Below the pieces are notes generated by a model, which was not told where the DNA came from, did not search any database, and saw nothing but the letters and a program-made list of their open reading frames with translations. A DNA stretch of 64,000 nucleotides from Pseudoflavonifractor sp. 524-17 (lineage in GTDB: Bacteria; Bacillota; Clostridia; Oscillospirales; Oscillospiraceae), in contig NZ_QWEK01000013.1 of the NCBI RefSeq assembly GCF_009935845.1, forward strand, positions 1 to 64,000. The letters are read 5' to 3'. Both the position numbers and the translations under genes were made by a program. Below are positions 52,605-61,008 of this stretch, in pieces (the stretch's first letter is position 1; each line of letters begins with the position of its first letter).

Positions 52605-53639
52605 TCATTCCTCCAGGTCAGCGTCTACAATGTGGAACCCCGCCGCCTTGTTCAGCCGGTTGGACACCGCCAGACCGATCCCCTCCACCGGGGGGCACTG
52701 GGCCCAGATCCGGGTCACCGGGGTGCGGTCAAAGGCGCGCAGGGCGTCGAAGACCCGCCGGGCGTGCTCCGCAGCCTCCCCCGCCGGGCCGATGGCCTCC
52801 ACGTTGCAGCCGGGAAAGCGATCCCGGTACTCGTCAAAGCAGATTACGCCGCTGTCCGCCGTCAGATGGGCGGCGATATAGGCGGCGCTCCGCCCTGGCT
52901 CTCCCCTTACGACAGTCACTGGCGCCTTGGGGGCGTAATGCCGGTACTTCATGCCGGGGGCTTTGGGCTGCTCCCCCGCCCTCATCAGGCGCAGGACCGC
53001 CGGGTCTACTGCTACAGGACCCAAGACCTGTTGAAGCTGCTCCAAAGTGACCCCGCCGGGGCGGAGCAGCCGGGGGGGGGCGGCGGTGAGGTCCACAATG
53101 GTGGACTCCACCCCCACCTGGCAGGGACCACCGTCCACAATGGCGTCGATCTTTCCCTCCATGTCCTCCAGCATATGGGCGGCAGTGGTGGGGCTGGGCC
53201 GGCCGGAGGTATTGCCCGACGGCGCCGCCGCCGGCACCCCGGCGGCGGACAGGATGGCCCGGCACACAGGATGGGCGGGGCAGCGCATCCCCACAGTGTC
53301 CAGTCCCGCCGTGACGGCGTCAGGCACAATCGCCCTGCGGCGGAGCACCATAGTCAGCGGCCCAGGCCAGAACCGCTCCGCCAGAGCGTAGGCGCTGGGC
53401 GGCACCTGGACGCAGTACTGCTCCAGCCAGTCCGCGCAGGGGATGTGGAGGATGAGGGGATTATCCTGGGGGCGGCCCTTGGCACGGAAGATGGCGGCCA
53501 CCGCCGCCGGGTCCAGGCCGTTGGCCCCCAGGCCGTACACCGTCTCTGTGGGGATACCCAGCAGCCCCCCGGAGCGCAGCACGGCGGCGGCGGCGGGGAC
53601 GTCCTCCGGGGTAAGCTGTCGTGTCTTCACAGCTTCCAC
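52605..53639 (-). CDS. threonylcarbamoyl-AMP synthase (Sua5/YwlC family)
   Basis: The 344-residue protein has an N-terminal YrdC catalytic domain (LGIPTETVYGLGANGLD, AIFRAKGRPQDNPL, SGNTSGRPSPTTAAHML) and the C-terminal Sua5 domain (PGMKYRHYAPKAPVTVV). It makes threonylcarbamoyl-adenylate for the t6A modification of tRNAs that read ANN codons. The start is a GTG at 53639, 2 nt after the stop of the upstream small gene, so translation is probably coupled. Confidence 0.95.
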   Translation of the reverse strand: MEAVKTRQLTPEDVPAAAAVLRSGGLLGIPTETVYGLGANGLDPAAVAAIFRAKGRPQDNPLILHIPCADWLEQYCVQVPPSAYALAERFWPGPLTMVLRRRAIVPDAVTAGLDTVGMRCPAHPVCRAILSAAGVPAAAPSGNTSGRPSPTTAAHMLEDMEGKIDAIVDGGPCQVGVESTIVDLTAAPPRLLRPGGVTLEQLQQVLGPVAVDPAVLRLMRAGEQPKAPGMKYRHYAPKAPVTVVRGEPGRSAAYIAAHLTADSGVICFDEYRDRFPGCNVEAIGPAGEAAEHARRVFDALRAFDRTPVTRIWAQCPPVEGIGLAVSNRLNKAAGFHIVDADLEE

Positions 53640-53641
53640 CG

Positions 53642-53911
53642 TCAGCCGTACAGGGGGGCGGATACCCCTGCCAGCTCAATGGCCGTGTCTTTGGGAAAGC
53701 CCCGCTCCTGGAGGAAGCTGCGCACCGCCAGAATGCCGTACTTGGGATTGGCCCGCTCGTCCTCCAGCTCCACCTCCACAAAGCCGCCCCCGGCCCCCAG
53801 GCCGGAGCCGGTGAGCCAGCCGTCCTCCTCCAGCACCTGGGCCAGCTCTGCTTTCATCTGATCGAAACTCATGCCCGCCGGCAGGGCGGTAAAATGGATG
53901 TTCAGCTCCAT
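53642..53911 (-). CDS. conserved small protein of unknown function
   Basis: This 89-residue, acidic, soluble protein has no recognised motif; it shows AGMSFDQMKAELAQVLEEDG, a Gly-rich turn (SGLGAGGGF), then a beta strand and helix. It is kept as a gene because AGAGGAGCG precedes the ATG and it is packed between prfA (17 nt) and the Sua5 gene (2 nt) in the same orientation. A role is not proposed. Confidence 0.75.
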   Translation of the reverse strand: MELNIHFTALPAGMSFDQMKAELAQVLEEDGWLTGSGLGAGGGFVEVELEDERANPKYGILAVRSFLQERGFPKDTAIELAGVSAPLYG

Positions 53912-53928
53912 ACAGACGCTCCTCTTTC

Positions 53929-54993
53929 CTAATTTTCTTCCCCCGCCTTGAGGCGCTCCGCCTGGTCGGCGGCGGCCAGGCCGTCGATGATTTCGTCCAG
54001 ATCCCCGTCCATCACCCCGTCAATCTTGTACAGGGTGAGGCCGATCCGGTGATCTGTCACCCGGCCCTGGGGGAAATTATAGGTGCGAATGCGCTCATTG
54101 CGCATTCCCGATCCCACCTGGCTGCGGCGCTCAGCGGTAAATTCGCTGCTCACCCGCTCCTGTTCCGCCTCATAGAGCATGGAGGCCAGAATGCGCATAG
54201 CCTTGTCCCGGTTCTGGAACTGGCTGCGCTCCTGCTGGCACTCCACCACCGTGCCGGTAGGCTTGTGGATGAGGCGCACGGCGGAGGAGGTCTTATTCAC
54301 GTGCTGCCCTCCCGCGCCGGAGGAGCGGAAGACCTGCATCTCCACGTCGGCGGGGTTAATCTGCACGTCCACCTCCTCCATCTCCGGCAGCACCGCCACC
54401 GTGGCGGTGGAGGTGTGGATGCGTCCGCCGCTCTCGGTCTCCGGCACCCGCTGCACCCGGTGGACGCCGCTTTCAAACTTCAGGCGGGAGTAGGCCCCCT
54501 CCCCCTCAATGACCATGGACAGCTCCTTGATGCCCCCCAGCTCAGTCTCGTTCACGTTGGCCAGCTCCACCTTCCACCCCCGGGCCTCGGCGTACATGGA
54601 GTACATCCGGTGGAGGGAGTGGGCGAAGAGGGCGGCCTCCTCGCCGCCCACCCCGGCCCGGATCTCCATAATCACGTTTTTTCCGTCGTTGGGGTCTTTG
54701 GGCAGCAGCAGAATTTTCAGCTCCTGCTCCAAAGCCGCAATGTCCTGCTTGGCTTGGGCGAACTCCTCCTTGGCCATTTCGGCCATCTCCGGGTCGCCCA
54801 TCAGGGCCTCGGCGTCCAGCAGGTCCAGCCGGCGCTGGTTTTGCCGCCGGTAGGCGGACACCACCGCCTCCAGCTCCCGCTGTTCCCGGTTCAGCTTGGC
54901 CACCAGCGCCGGATCCTGATAGGTCTCCGGGGCGTTGAGCTGGGCCTCCAGCACCTGATAGCGCAGGTCCAGCGCCTCTAATTTATCCCGCAT
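53929..54993 (-). CDS. prfA: peptide chain release factor 1
   Basis: The 354-residue class I release factor has the catalytic GGQ in SSGAGGQHVNKTSSAVR. The anticodon-like tripeptide region TSTATVAVLPE contains PAT/TAT-type sequence as in RF1. It recognises UAA and UAG and releases the finished peptide. ATG 54993 follows AATGAGGAGACGCC. Downstream genes for t6A synthesis and CoA kinase appear to be cotranscribed. Confidence 0.96.
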   Translation of the reverse strand: MRDKLEALDLRYQVLEAQLNAPETYQDPALVAKLNREQRELEAVVSAYRRQNQRRLDLLDAEALMGDPEMAEMAKEEFAQAKQDIAALEQELKILLLPKDPNDGKNVIMEIRAGVGGEEAALFAHSLHRMYSMYAEARGWKVELANVNETELGGIKELSMVIEGEGAYSRLKFESGVHRVQRVPETESGGRIHTSTATVAVLPEMEEVDVQINPADVEMQVFRSSGAGGQHVNKTSSAVRLIHKPTGTVVECQQERSQFQNRDKAMRILASMLYEAEQERVSSEFTAERRSQVGSGMRNERIRTYNFPQGRVTDHRIGLTLYKIDGVMDGDLDEIIDGLAAADQAERLKAGEEN

Positions 54994-55028
54994 GGCGTCT
55001 CCTCATTTCTTATTCTGAATTCTGTCAG

Positions 55029-55793
55029 TCAGCGGTCCAGCAGCCAGGATTTCAGCAGGGCTGGCGCCTCCCGCAGATAGCTGTTCACCCGGGCCGGCAG
55101 ATCGGTGCTGGGGGCCGCCAGAGTAGACAGGGAATAGGTTCCGCCCCACACCCGGCCGAAGAGCATGCGCACCCGGGCCAGGTGGAAGCCGTTGGATACC
55201 ACCAGCACCTGCCCCATGGACGGTTCCAGTCCCTCTTCTTCCAGCAGCGCAAAGGTATAGCGCAGATTCTGCCAAGTATTCCGGGAGCGGTCCTCCATGA
55301 GCACCTGGGCGGGGTCCGCCCCGTGTGCGGTGAGGTAGTCATACATGCACTGGGCCTCGGATATATGCTCGTCTGCGCCCTTTCCCCCGGAGACCACAAT
55401 GATTATGTCTGGATGGTCCTCCAAATAGTCAAGAGCGGTGTCCAGCCGGTCCCGCAGCAGCACGGACGGGCCCCAGGGCTTCACCTGGGCCCCTAGGATA
55501 ATCATAATCTGGGGCTCCCCGTGGATCTCCGTCCGGTCCCCGGCGATCACCACGCCCTCAAGAATACCAAAGCATACCGCTCCCGCCGCGGCCAGACCGG
55601 CGGTGAAGATCCGCAGGGCCCGTTTCCCCCGGGCCTGGCACCGGCAGGAGGCCCCCCACAGCCCGGCCAGCACCGCCAGGCACCCCAGCGGCAGGGCGAG
55701 GAACTTGAACGCCCCGGAGGCGAGGCAATACACCAGCGCCGCCAGTACCAACATAGCTGCCGCCGGGAGAAACGGGGCGTATTTTTTTCTCAT
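55029..55793 (-). CDS. YdcF/DUF218-family membrane protein
   Basis: The 254-residue protein has about three N-terminal membrane segments (within residues 8-85), followed by an extracytoplasmic DUF218 domain with MIILGAQVKPWGPSVLLRDRL, IIVVSGGKGADEHISEA, DRSRNTWQNLRY and VVSNGFHLARVRMLF. Relatives (SanA, YdcF, ElyC) act in envelope or peptidoglycan homeostasis. The start overlaps the stop of the ABC-F gene (ATGA). The precise role is unknown. Confidence 0.9.
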   Translation of the reverse strand: MRKKYAPFLPAAAMLVLAALVYCLASGAFKFLALPLGCLAVLAGLWGASCRCQARGKRALRIFTAGLAAAGAVCFGILEGVVIAGDRTEIHGEPQIMIILGAQVKPWGPSVLLRDRLDTALDYLEDHPDIIIVVSGGKGADEHISEAQCMYDYLTAHGADPAQVLMEDRSRNTWQNLRYTFALLEEEGLEPSMGQVLVVSNGFHLARVRMLFGRVWGGTYSLSTLAAPSTDLPARVNSYLREAPALLKSWLLDR

Positions 55794-57694
55794 TGTGCCT
55801 CCTCCAGCGCGGCGGAGAGGGCCTCCCAGGTCTCATAGAGGCCGGTGAGCTCCGCCTCCAAAGCCTCCTTTTGGACGCACAGCGCCTGGAGGCGGACATA
55901 GTCGGTAGCGGCCTCCTCCAGCTCCCCCTCCAGGGCCTTGAGCCGCGCCTCTGCCCGGGCCACCTCCCGCTCGGCGGCGTTGACCTGCTTTTCCAGCATC
56001 TTGGTGCCGCCGGTGCGGCGGGGCTTTTCCGCCTTGGGGCTCTCTCCCTTGGAGATAACAGCCTTTGCCGCCTGCTCCTGCTGCTTTTTCCGCTCCTGGG
56101 CGGCGCGGAATTCCTCAAAGGTGCCCCGGAAATCGGTGATGGACTGATGCTCCACCATCCACACCCGGGTGGCGAACTGGTTGATGAAGTACCGGTCGTG
56201 GGAGACAAAGAGCAGCGTCCCCTCGTAGTCGGTGACCGCCTCCTCAATCCACTCCCGGGAGGCGATATCCAGGTGGTTGGTGGGCTCGTCCAGAATAAGC
56301 AGGTTGATCTTCTCATCCATCAGCATACACAGCCGCAGGCGGCTCTGCTCCCCGCCGGAGAGGGCGGATACCGGCTTGAACACGTCCTCCCCCCGGAAAT
56401 TGAAGGCGGCCAGCCGGTCCCGCGCGGCCTGGGTGGTGCAGTTCTGGGCGTACAGCATGGTGTCCACCAGATTGCGCTCCGGGTGGTCAAAGTGGATAAT
56501 CTGGGGGAGGTAACCGATCTTCACTGTGGGGCCGAAGCGGATTTTGCCCCCGTCGGGGAGCAGCTCATCCAAAATCAGCTTGAGGAAGGTGGACTTGCCG
56601 GCGCCGTTGTCCCCCAGCAGGGCGATGCGTTCCCCGCCCTCCACCAGAAGGTTTACCCCCTGGAAGAGGGTGCGCCCGTCAAAGCCCATCTCCAGGTCCT
56701 TGACCAGCAGTACCTCGTCCCCCTGAAAGTCCCGCTCACCGAAGCGGACCTCCAGCCGGCGGTCCTTTTTGGGCTTGTCCGTCTTGCGCAGGCGTTCAAT
56801 CCGCTTTTCCATGGAGAAAGCCCGCTTGTGCAGCTTGTCGTTGCCCATGAAAGCCCACAGGTGGAGCTTGTCCGCCGCGGTCTGAAGCTGCTCGATCTTG
56901 GCCTGCTCCTTCTCGTACTGCTTTAACTTCTCCTCATAGCGGCGCTCCTTCTCCTCGGCGTAGAAGCTGTAGTTGCCGCTGTAGAATTCCGCCTTTCCCT
57001 CCTGGATCTCAATGACCCGCTTCACCACCCGGTCCAAAAACCAGCGGTCATGAGAGATGGCCAGGACGGTGCCCTTGTACCGGTCCAGATATTCCTCCAG
57101 CCACTCGGTGGCCCGCAGGTCCAGGTGGTTGGTGGGCTCGTCCAGCAGGAGGATGTCGGTTTTTTCCAAAATCAGCCGCCCCAGGTTGACCCGGGTTTTC
57201 TCTCCGCCGGACAGGGAGGAGAAGAGCTGCCGGCGCATTTCTGGGGAGATGAGCAGGCCGTTGCACACCTTGCCGCGTTCCGTGTCGGTGTCGTAGCCCC
57301 CCTCTGCCTCAAACGCGGCGGCCAGCCGATCGTACCGTCTGAGCAGCTCCGGGTCCGGATCCGCCTCCATCTGTCCGGCCAGCTGGGCCATCTCCGCCTC
57401 CATACGGCGCAGGCGATCAAACGCGGTGCCCAGCACGTCCTCTACGGTGTATTCCGGGGGATAGACCGGGATCTGGGAGATCAGGCCCATGCCCTTTCCG
57501 GGAGCGATGACGACATCTCCCTCGTCGGCGTCCAGCTCACCGGTGAGAATTTTCAGCAGGGTGGTCTTTCCCGCGCCGTTTTTCCCCAGCAGGCCCACCC
57601 GTTCCCCTTGGTCAATCTGGAAGGTGAGCCCATCCAATATTTTCTTTCCAACCTCAAACTCCTTTACCAGGTTGGATACAGCAATGTCAATCAT
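55790..57694 (-). CDS. ABC-F family ATPase
   Basis: The 634-residue cytosolic ATPase has two ABC domains joined by a charged linker (about 235-310) and a C-terminal coiled-coil extension (about 535-634). The motifs are Walker A GKNGAGKTTLL and GDNGAGKSTFL, signatures LSGGEKTRVNLGRL and LSGGEQSRLRLCM, and both Walker B regions (LLDEPTNHLD, LILDEPTNHLD). ABC-F proteins act on the ribosome to relieve stalling or give antibiotic resistance; this layout is nearest Uup/EttA-type members, and a resistance role cannot be shown. The start at 57694 follows AAAGAGGACCATT. Confidence 0.94.
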   Translation of the reverse strand: MIDIAVSNLVKEFEVGKKILDGLTFQIDQGERVGLLGKNGAGKTTLLKILTGELDADEGDVVIAPGKGMGLISQIPVYPPEYTVEDVLGTAFDRLRRMEAEMAQLAGQMEADPDPELLRRYDRLAAAFEAEGGYDTDTERGKVCNGLLISPEMRRQLFSSLSGGEKTRVNLGRLILEKTDILLLDEPTNHLDLRATEWLEEYLDRYKGTVLAISHDRWFLDRVVKRVIEIQEGKAEFYSGNYSFYAEEKERRYEEKLKQYEKEQAKIEQLQTAADKLHLWAFMGNDKLHKRAFSMEKRIERLRKTDKPKKDRRLEVRFGERDFQGDEVLLVKDLEMGFDGRTLFQGVNLLVEGGERIALLGDNGAGKSTFLKLILDELLPDGGKIRFGPTVKIGYLPQIIHFDHPERNLVDTMLYAQNCTTQAARDRLAAFNFRGEDVFKPVSALSGGEQSRLRLCMLMDEKINLLILDEPTNHLDIASREWIEEAVTDYEGTLLFVSHDRYFINQFATRVWMVEHQSITDFRGTFEEFRAAQERKKQQEQAAKAVISKGESPKAEKPRRTGGTKMLEKQVNAAEREVARAEARLKALEGELEEAATDYVRLQALCVQKEALEAELTGLYETWEALSAALEEAQ

Positions 57695-57782
57695 AATGGT
57701 CCTCTTTAAATTGTAACTGTCTTTCAGGAGCCGCTGATGGGATCCGCAGCTCCTAAACTTTATTTTCTTCCGGCGCTTTGAC

Positions 57783-57819
57783 AAAAGGCCGCGGACCTGG
57801 CACCGGTCCGCAGCCTTTT
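57783..57819 (-). terminator. terminator of murF
   Basis: AAAAGGC/GCCTTTT (57783-57789 with 57813-57819) enclosing GCGGACC/GGTCCGC (57791-57797 with 57805-57811); on the minus strand it ends CCTTTTGTC. Confidence 0.75.
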
Positions 57820-57832
57820 GGTCCCTTACCGC

Positions 57833-59224
57833 CTACGTTTCGTTGGTAATTGTCTTCAAATACTCCACCAGGTCCTCAAAGGCCATCCCCCGGGAGGCTT
57901 TGACCAAAATGGTGGTGTCCGGCCGGACGACCTCGTCCAGAATCTTGTGGGCGGCTTCCTTGCTGGGACAGTAATAGACCTGCTCCACGGTGCTTACCTT
58001 GGCCGCGTCGTAGATATGCTTTGCCAGGGCACCCACCGCCACCAGGCAGTGGATGCCGGCCTTGCCCAGGTACTCCCCCACGCCGGCGTGGAGGGCGGGG
58101 GCCAGAGAGCCCAGCTCAAACATATCCCCCAGCACCGCCACCTTAAAAGCGGATTTGCTGCTGGACAGCACCTCCACCGCCGCCCGCATGGACTGGGGAT
58201 TGGCGTTGTAGGTGTCGTTGAGAATGGTAATGCCGTCGGCCCGCTGGAGGATGTTCATGCGCATTTTTGTGGGGGCGAAGTGGAGCACCCCCTCCACAAT
58301 CTCCCGCTGGGAAAGGCCGAAGTGCTCGCCCACCGCCATGGCCATCAGCGTGGGGTAGATCATGTGCTCTCCCAAGGCGGGGATTTCCACCTGGCAGGTC
58401 ATGCGGGGGGTCTTCACCTGGCAGAGCATGTGGCTGCTGCCGTTGCTGGCAATCTTGCTGGCCTGGTAGTCCAGCCCCTCGCCGGAGCCGCACCAGACGG
58501 TCTCCCCCGGAAGCTGGCCCGCCAGGGTGCGCAGCAGAGGGTCGTCCCCGTTGAGCACCACAAAGCAGTCCGGCTTGGCGTGGTTGAAGATCTCCCGCTT
58601 GGCCTCCAGAATTTTCTCCCGGGTGCCGAAAAACTCGATGTGGGAGTCCCCCACGTTGGTAATGAGGGCCACGTCCGGCTCCACCAGATCGGACAGATAG
58701 TCAATCTCCCCGGCGTGGTTCATCCCCAGCTCCAGCACGGCGATCTCGTGCTCCCGGTTCAGGCGCAGCAGCGTCATGGGCACGCCGATATCGTTGTTCA
58801 GGTTGCCCTCCGTCTTGAGGACGCGGAACTTCTCCCCCAGCACCGCCGCCACCATGTCCTTTGTAGTGGTTTTGCCCACGGAGCCGGTGAGGGCCACAAT
58901 GGGGATATCAAACTTTTTCTTATAGTGCTTGGCCAGGTCCCGCAGGGCCCGGGAGGTGCTGGCTACCTTGATGTAGAACTTTCCCGGCTGATAGTTCTCC
59001 CGCTCCCGCTGGGTGAAACAGCCGGCGGCCCCGCCCTCCAGGGCGGAATTGATATAGGCGTGTCCGTCAAAGCGCTCGCCGGACAGGGGGATGAACAGGG
59101 AGCCGGCGTGGATGGTCCGGCTGTCGGTCTCTACCCGGGTGATCTCCCGATCCAGATCGGAGAAATCTCCCAGCATCGCGCCTCCTACAACCTCCATGAT
59201 CTCTCGTACGGTGATGGCTTCCAT
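57833..59224 (-). CDS. murF: UDP-MurNAc-tripeptide--D-alanyl-D-alanine ligase
   Basis: The 463-residue Mur ligase has the N-terminal substrate domain (VETDSRTIHAGSLFIPLSGE), the ATP P-loop ALTGSVGKTTTKDMV, NLNNDIGVP, AVLELGMNHAGEI and NDTYNANPQSMRAAV in the C-terminal domain. It adds D-Ala-D-Ala to the cell-wall precursor. Start ATG 59224 follows GGAGGAGATTTG. The ddl gene, which supplies its dipeptide, lies upstream in the same orientation across a 330-bp gap. Confidence 0.96.
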   Translation of the reverse strand: MEAITVREIMEVVGGAMLGDFSDLDREITRVETDSRTIHAGSLFIPLSGERFDGHAYINSALEGGAAGCFTQRERENYQPGKFYIKVASTSRALRDLAKHYKKKFDIPIVALTGSVGKTTTKDMVAAVLGEKFRVLKTEGNLNNDIGVPMTLLRLNREHEIAVLELGMNHAGEIDYLSDLVEPDVALITNVGDSHIEFFGTREKILEAKREIFNHAKPDCFVVLNGDDPLLRTLAGQLPGETVWCGSGEGLDYQASKIASNGSSHMLCQVKTPRMTCQVEIPALGEHMIYPTLMAMAVGEHFGLSQREIVEGVLHFAPTKMRMNILQRADGITILNDTYNANPQSMRAAVEVLSSSKSAFKVAVLGDMFELGSLAPALHAGVGEYLGKAGIHCLVAVGALAKHIYDAAKVSTVEQVYYCPSKEAAHKILDEVVRPDTTILVKASRGMAFEDLVEYLKTITNET

Positions 59225-59554
59225 CAAATCTCCTCCACGGGACGGCTGCGTCCCCTTTATTTTGTCTTCAGCGGCTTTCTGAAATTGATCTGCTGCGTTT
59301 CACTGCCATACCATCGGCTGACAAGGGCCGGCACGGTTTTTCGGGGCGCAAGCGGCCGCTGGCGGCGTTGTACCCGCAGGGGGTACGCCCCATCCGTAAG
59401 GCAATGAAATTGCCGGCGGCTGGACAGTCCTCGTTGCCGGGCGACAGCCCGGCTGCCTCCTCCGCCAGATAGTCATACCCCATCTCCTGGCGGTTTAAGC
59501 GGCAAATCGCTTCGATATCATCCAGCTGTTCTTATCTCCGGCTTCATAGGGGGT
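59225..59554. other. intergenic region between ddl and murF
   Basis: This 330-bp stretch contains a run of at least four perfect hairpins (59364-59493, listed separately) and otherwise nothing recognised. The small open frame inside (59268-59483) is not accepted as a gene. Confidence 0.7.
59364..59493. repeat. multi-hairpin extragenic element
   Basis: Stems: GTACCC/GGGTAC (59370-59386) extended by GGC/GCC (59364-59366 with 59387-59389), GGCAAT/ATTGCC (59400-59414), GCCGGGC/GCCCGGC (59436-59453), and CCGCCAG/CTGGCGG (59462-59493). The density of short perfect stems suggests a structured RNA or a palindromic repeat family. Confidence 0.5.
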
Positions 59555-60610
59555 CTACCGCTTCTCCCGGCGGGCCTTGATGGAGGCGTCTACGATTTTC
59601 TGGCACAGGGTGTCGTAATCTATGCCTATGGCGGCGGCCTCCTGGGGCACCAAGCTCAGGGCGGTCATCCCCGGCAGGGTATTGATCTCCAAAAACCAAG
59701 GCCGGTTTTCGCTGTCCAGCACAAAGTCGCTGCGGGAGTAAGCGGTCAGTCCCAGCACCTGGTGCATCCGCCGGGCGGCGGAGCGAATTTTGGCCTCCGC
59801 CTCCCCGTCCACCTGGGCGGGGCAGACCTCCAGGGCGGCGCCGGCCTGGTATTTGTTGCGGTAGTCGTAAAACCCGCTCTTGGGGATAACCTCAATGGAG
59901 GGCAGGCTCTCCCCCTCCAGCACGCCGCAGAAGAAGTCCCGGCCTTGGATGTACTGCTCCACCAGCACCCGGGCGGCATACTTCCGGCTCTCCCGCAGGG
60001 CGGCGGACAGCTCCTCCCGGGTTTTGCAGATGTAAACCCCTACCGACGACCCGCCGTTGGGGATCTTGACCACGCAGGGCAGCTCCTCATAGGACTCCGC
60101 CTGGGCGATCTCCCCGTCCGTGAGGGAGACCGTCCGCCACTGGGGGGTCAGAATCCCCTCCGCCGCAGCCAGGCTCTTGGTATAGTTCTTATCCATAGCA
60201 ATGGCGCTGCCCAGATAGCCCGACCCGGTGTAGGGGATGCCCATCATGTCGAAAGCGGCTTGAATGCGGCCGTCCTCCCCGCAGTCCCCGTGGAGGGCGT
60301 TGAAGACAATGTCCGCCATCTGGCAGGCGGCCAGCACTCCCTGACCAAAGAGGCTCTCGCTCTTGTCCCCCCGGGCGGCCCGGACAGCCTCCAGGTCGGG
60401 GACCTCCTCCTTGATGTTCTTGTCAGGCAGGGGCGGCGGCAGGCGGAAGAGGTCCGCCAGGGGGTGCGGATAGTCCTCCAGCCCCAGGAAGAGGTCCACC
60501 AGCGCCACCCGATGTCCCTTCCGGGCCAGGGCTTGGCTGATCATCACGCCGGAGGAGAAGGAGACATTGCGCTCCGTGCTCAGACCTCCCGCCAATACTA
60601 ATATGTCCAT
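59555..60610 (-). CDS. ddl: D-alanine--D-alanine ligase
   Basis: The 351-residue ATP-grasp ligase has VLAGGLSTERNVSFSSG at the N-terminus, ALHGDCGEDGRIQAAFD, VVKIPNGGSSVGV for ATP binding, FYDYRNKYQAG in the omega loop and FLEINTLPGMT with metal ligands. The KY in the omega-loop motif is typical of D-Ala-D-Ala rather than D-Ala-D-Lac enzymes. ATG 60610 follows GAGGTGTGTT. It supplies the dipeptide used by MurF. Confidence 0.95.
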   Translation of the reverse strand: MDILVLAGGLSTERNVSFSSGVMISQALARKGHRVALVDLFLGLEDYPHPLADLFRLPPPLPDKNIKEEVPDLEAVRAARGDKSESLFGQGVLAACQMADIVFNALHGDCGEDGRIQAAFDMMGIPYTGSGYLGSAIAMDKNYTKSLAAAEGILTPQWRTVSLTDGEIAQAESYEELPCVVKIPNGGSSVGVYICKTREELSAALRESRKYAARVLVEQYIQGRDFFCGVLEGESLPSIEVIPKSGFYDYRNKYQAGAALEVCPAQVDGEAEAKIRSAARRMHQVLGLTAYSRSDFVLDSENRPWFLEINTLPGMTALSLVPQEAAAIGIDYDTLCQKIVDASIKARREKR

Positions 60611-61008
60611 AACACACCTCATGTCTATTTATAATTGGACCAATGCTTCATAGGCCCTGCTTGATAACTGGCGCAATGCCCGGCGGCGAGAGATTTTTTC
60701 GCCAGACAAGGCAAAAAACCGCAGAAATACGTTGTATCGTTCCAGATTTTTTGACGCAGTATGGGGAAAAGATCCGCCCCATGGGTGTTTTCCAGGTGTT
60801 CAAACGAACTTCAGGCGGAGGGCGGAGGCCCCAGCGCCGGCTGCTTTGAGTCTATGCATACATTCCCGATTATAACATAAGCATTTCCAATACTCAATGT
60901 TAAACGGATAAATTAGACTTTCTTTCTCACAGCCCTGCGGCTATAATGATATAAAATAACCTGACTGTGCAGCTGGATGATAATGATGAAAAAGGGGAGG
61001 AATCCATT
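60611..61008. other. divergent intergenic region before ddl and the NAD(P)HX repair gene
   Basis: This 398-bp stretch contains palindromic sequence around 60685-60790 (GGCGAGA/TTTCGCC at 60685-60703, then A/T-rich imperfect repeats) and a TATAAT box at 60943-60948 facing the plus-strand gene. The small frame at 60643-60849 is not accepted as a gene. Confidence 0.6.

Noticed and set aside
59268-59483. 71-residue minus-strand frame inside the multi-hairpin element
   Set aside because: The frame coincides with palindromic sequence and lacks a ribosome binding site; it is better explained as a repeat or structured RNA.
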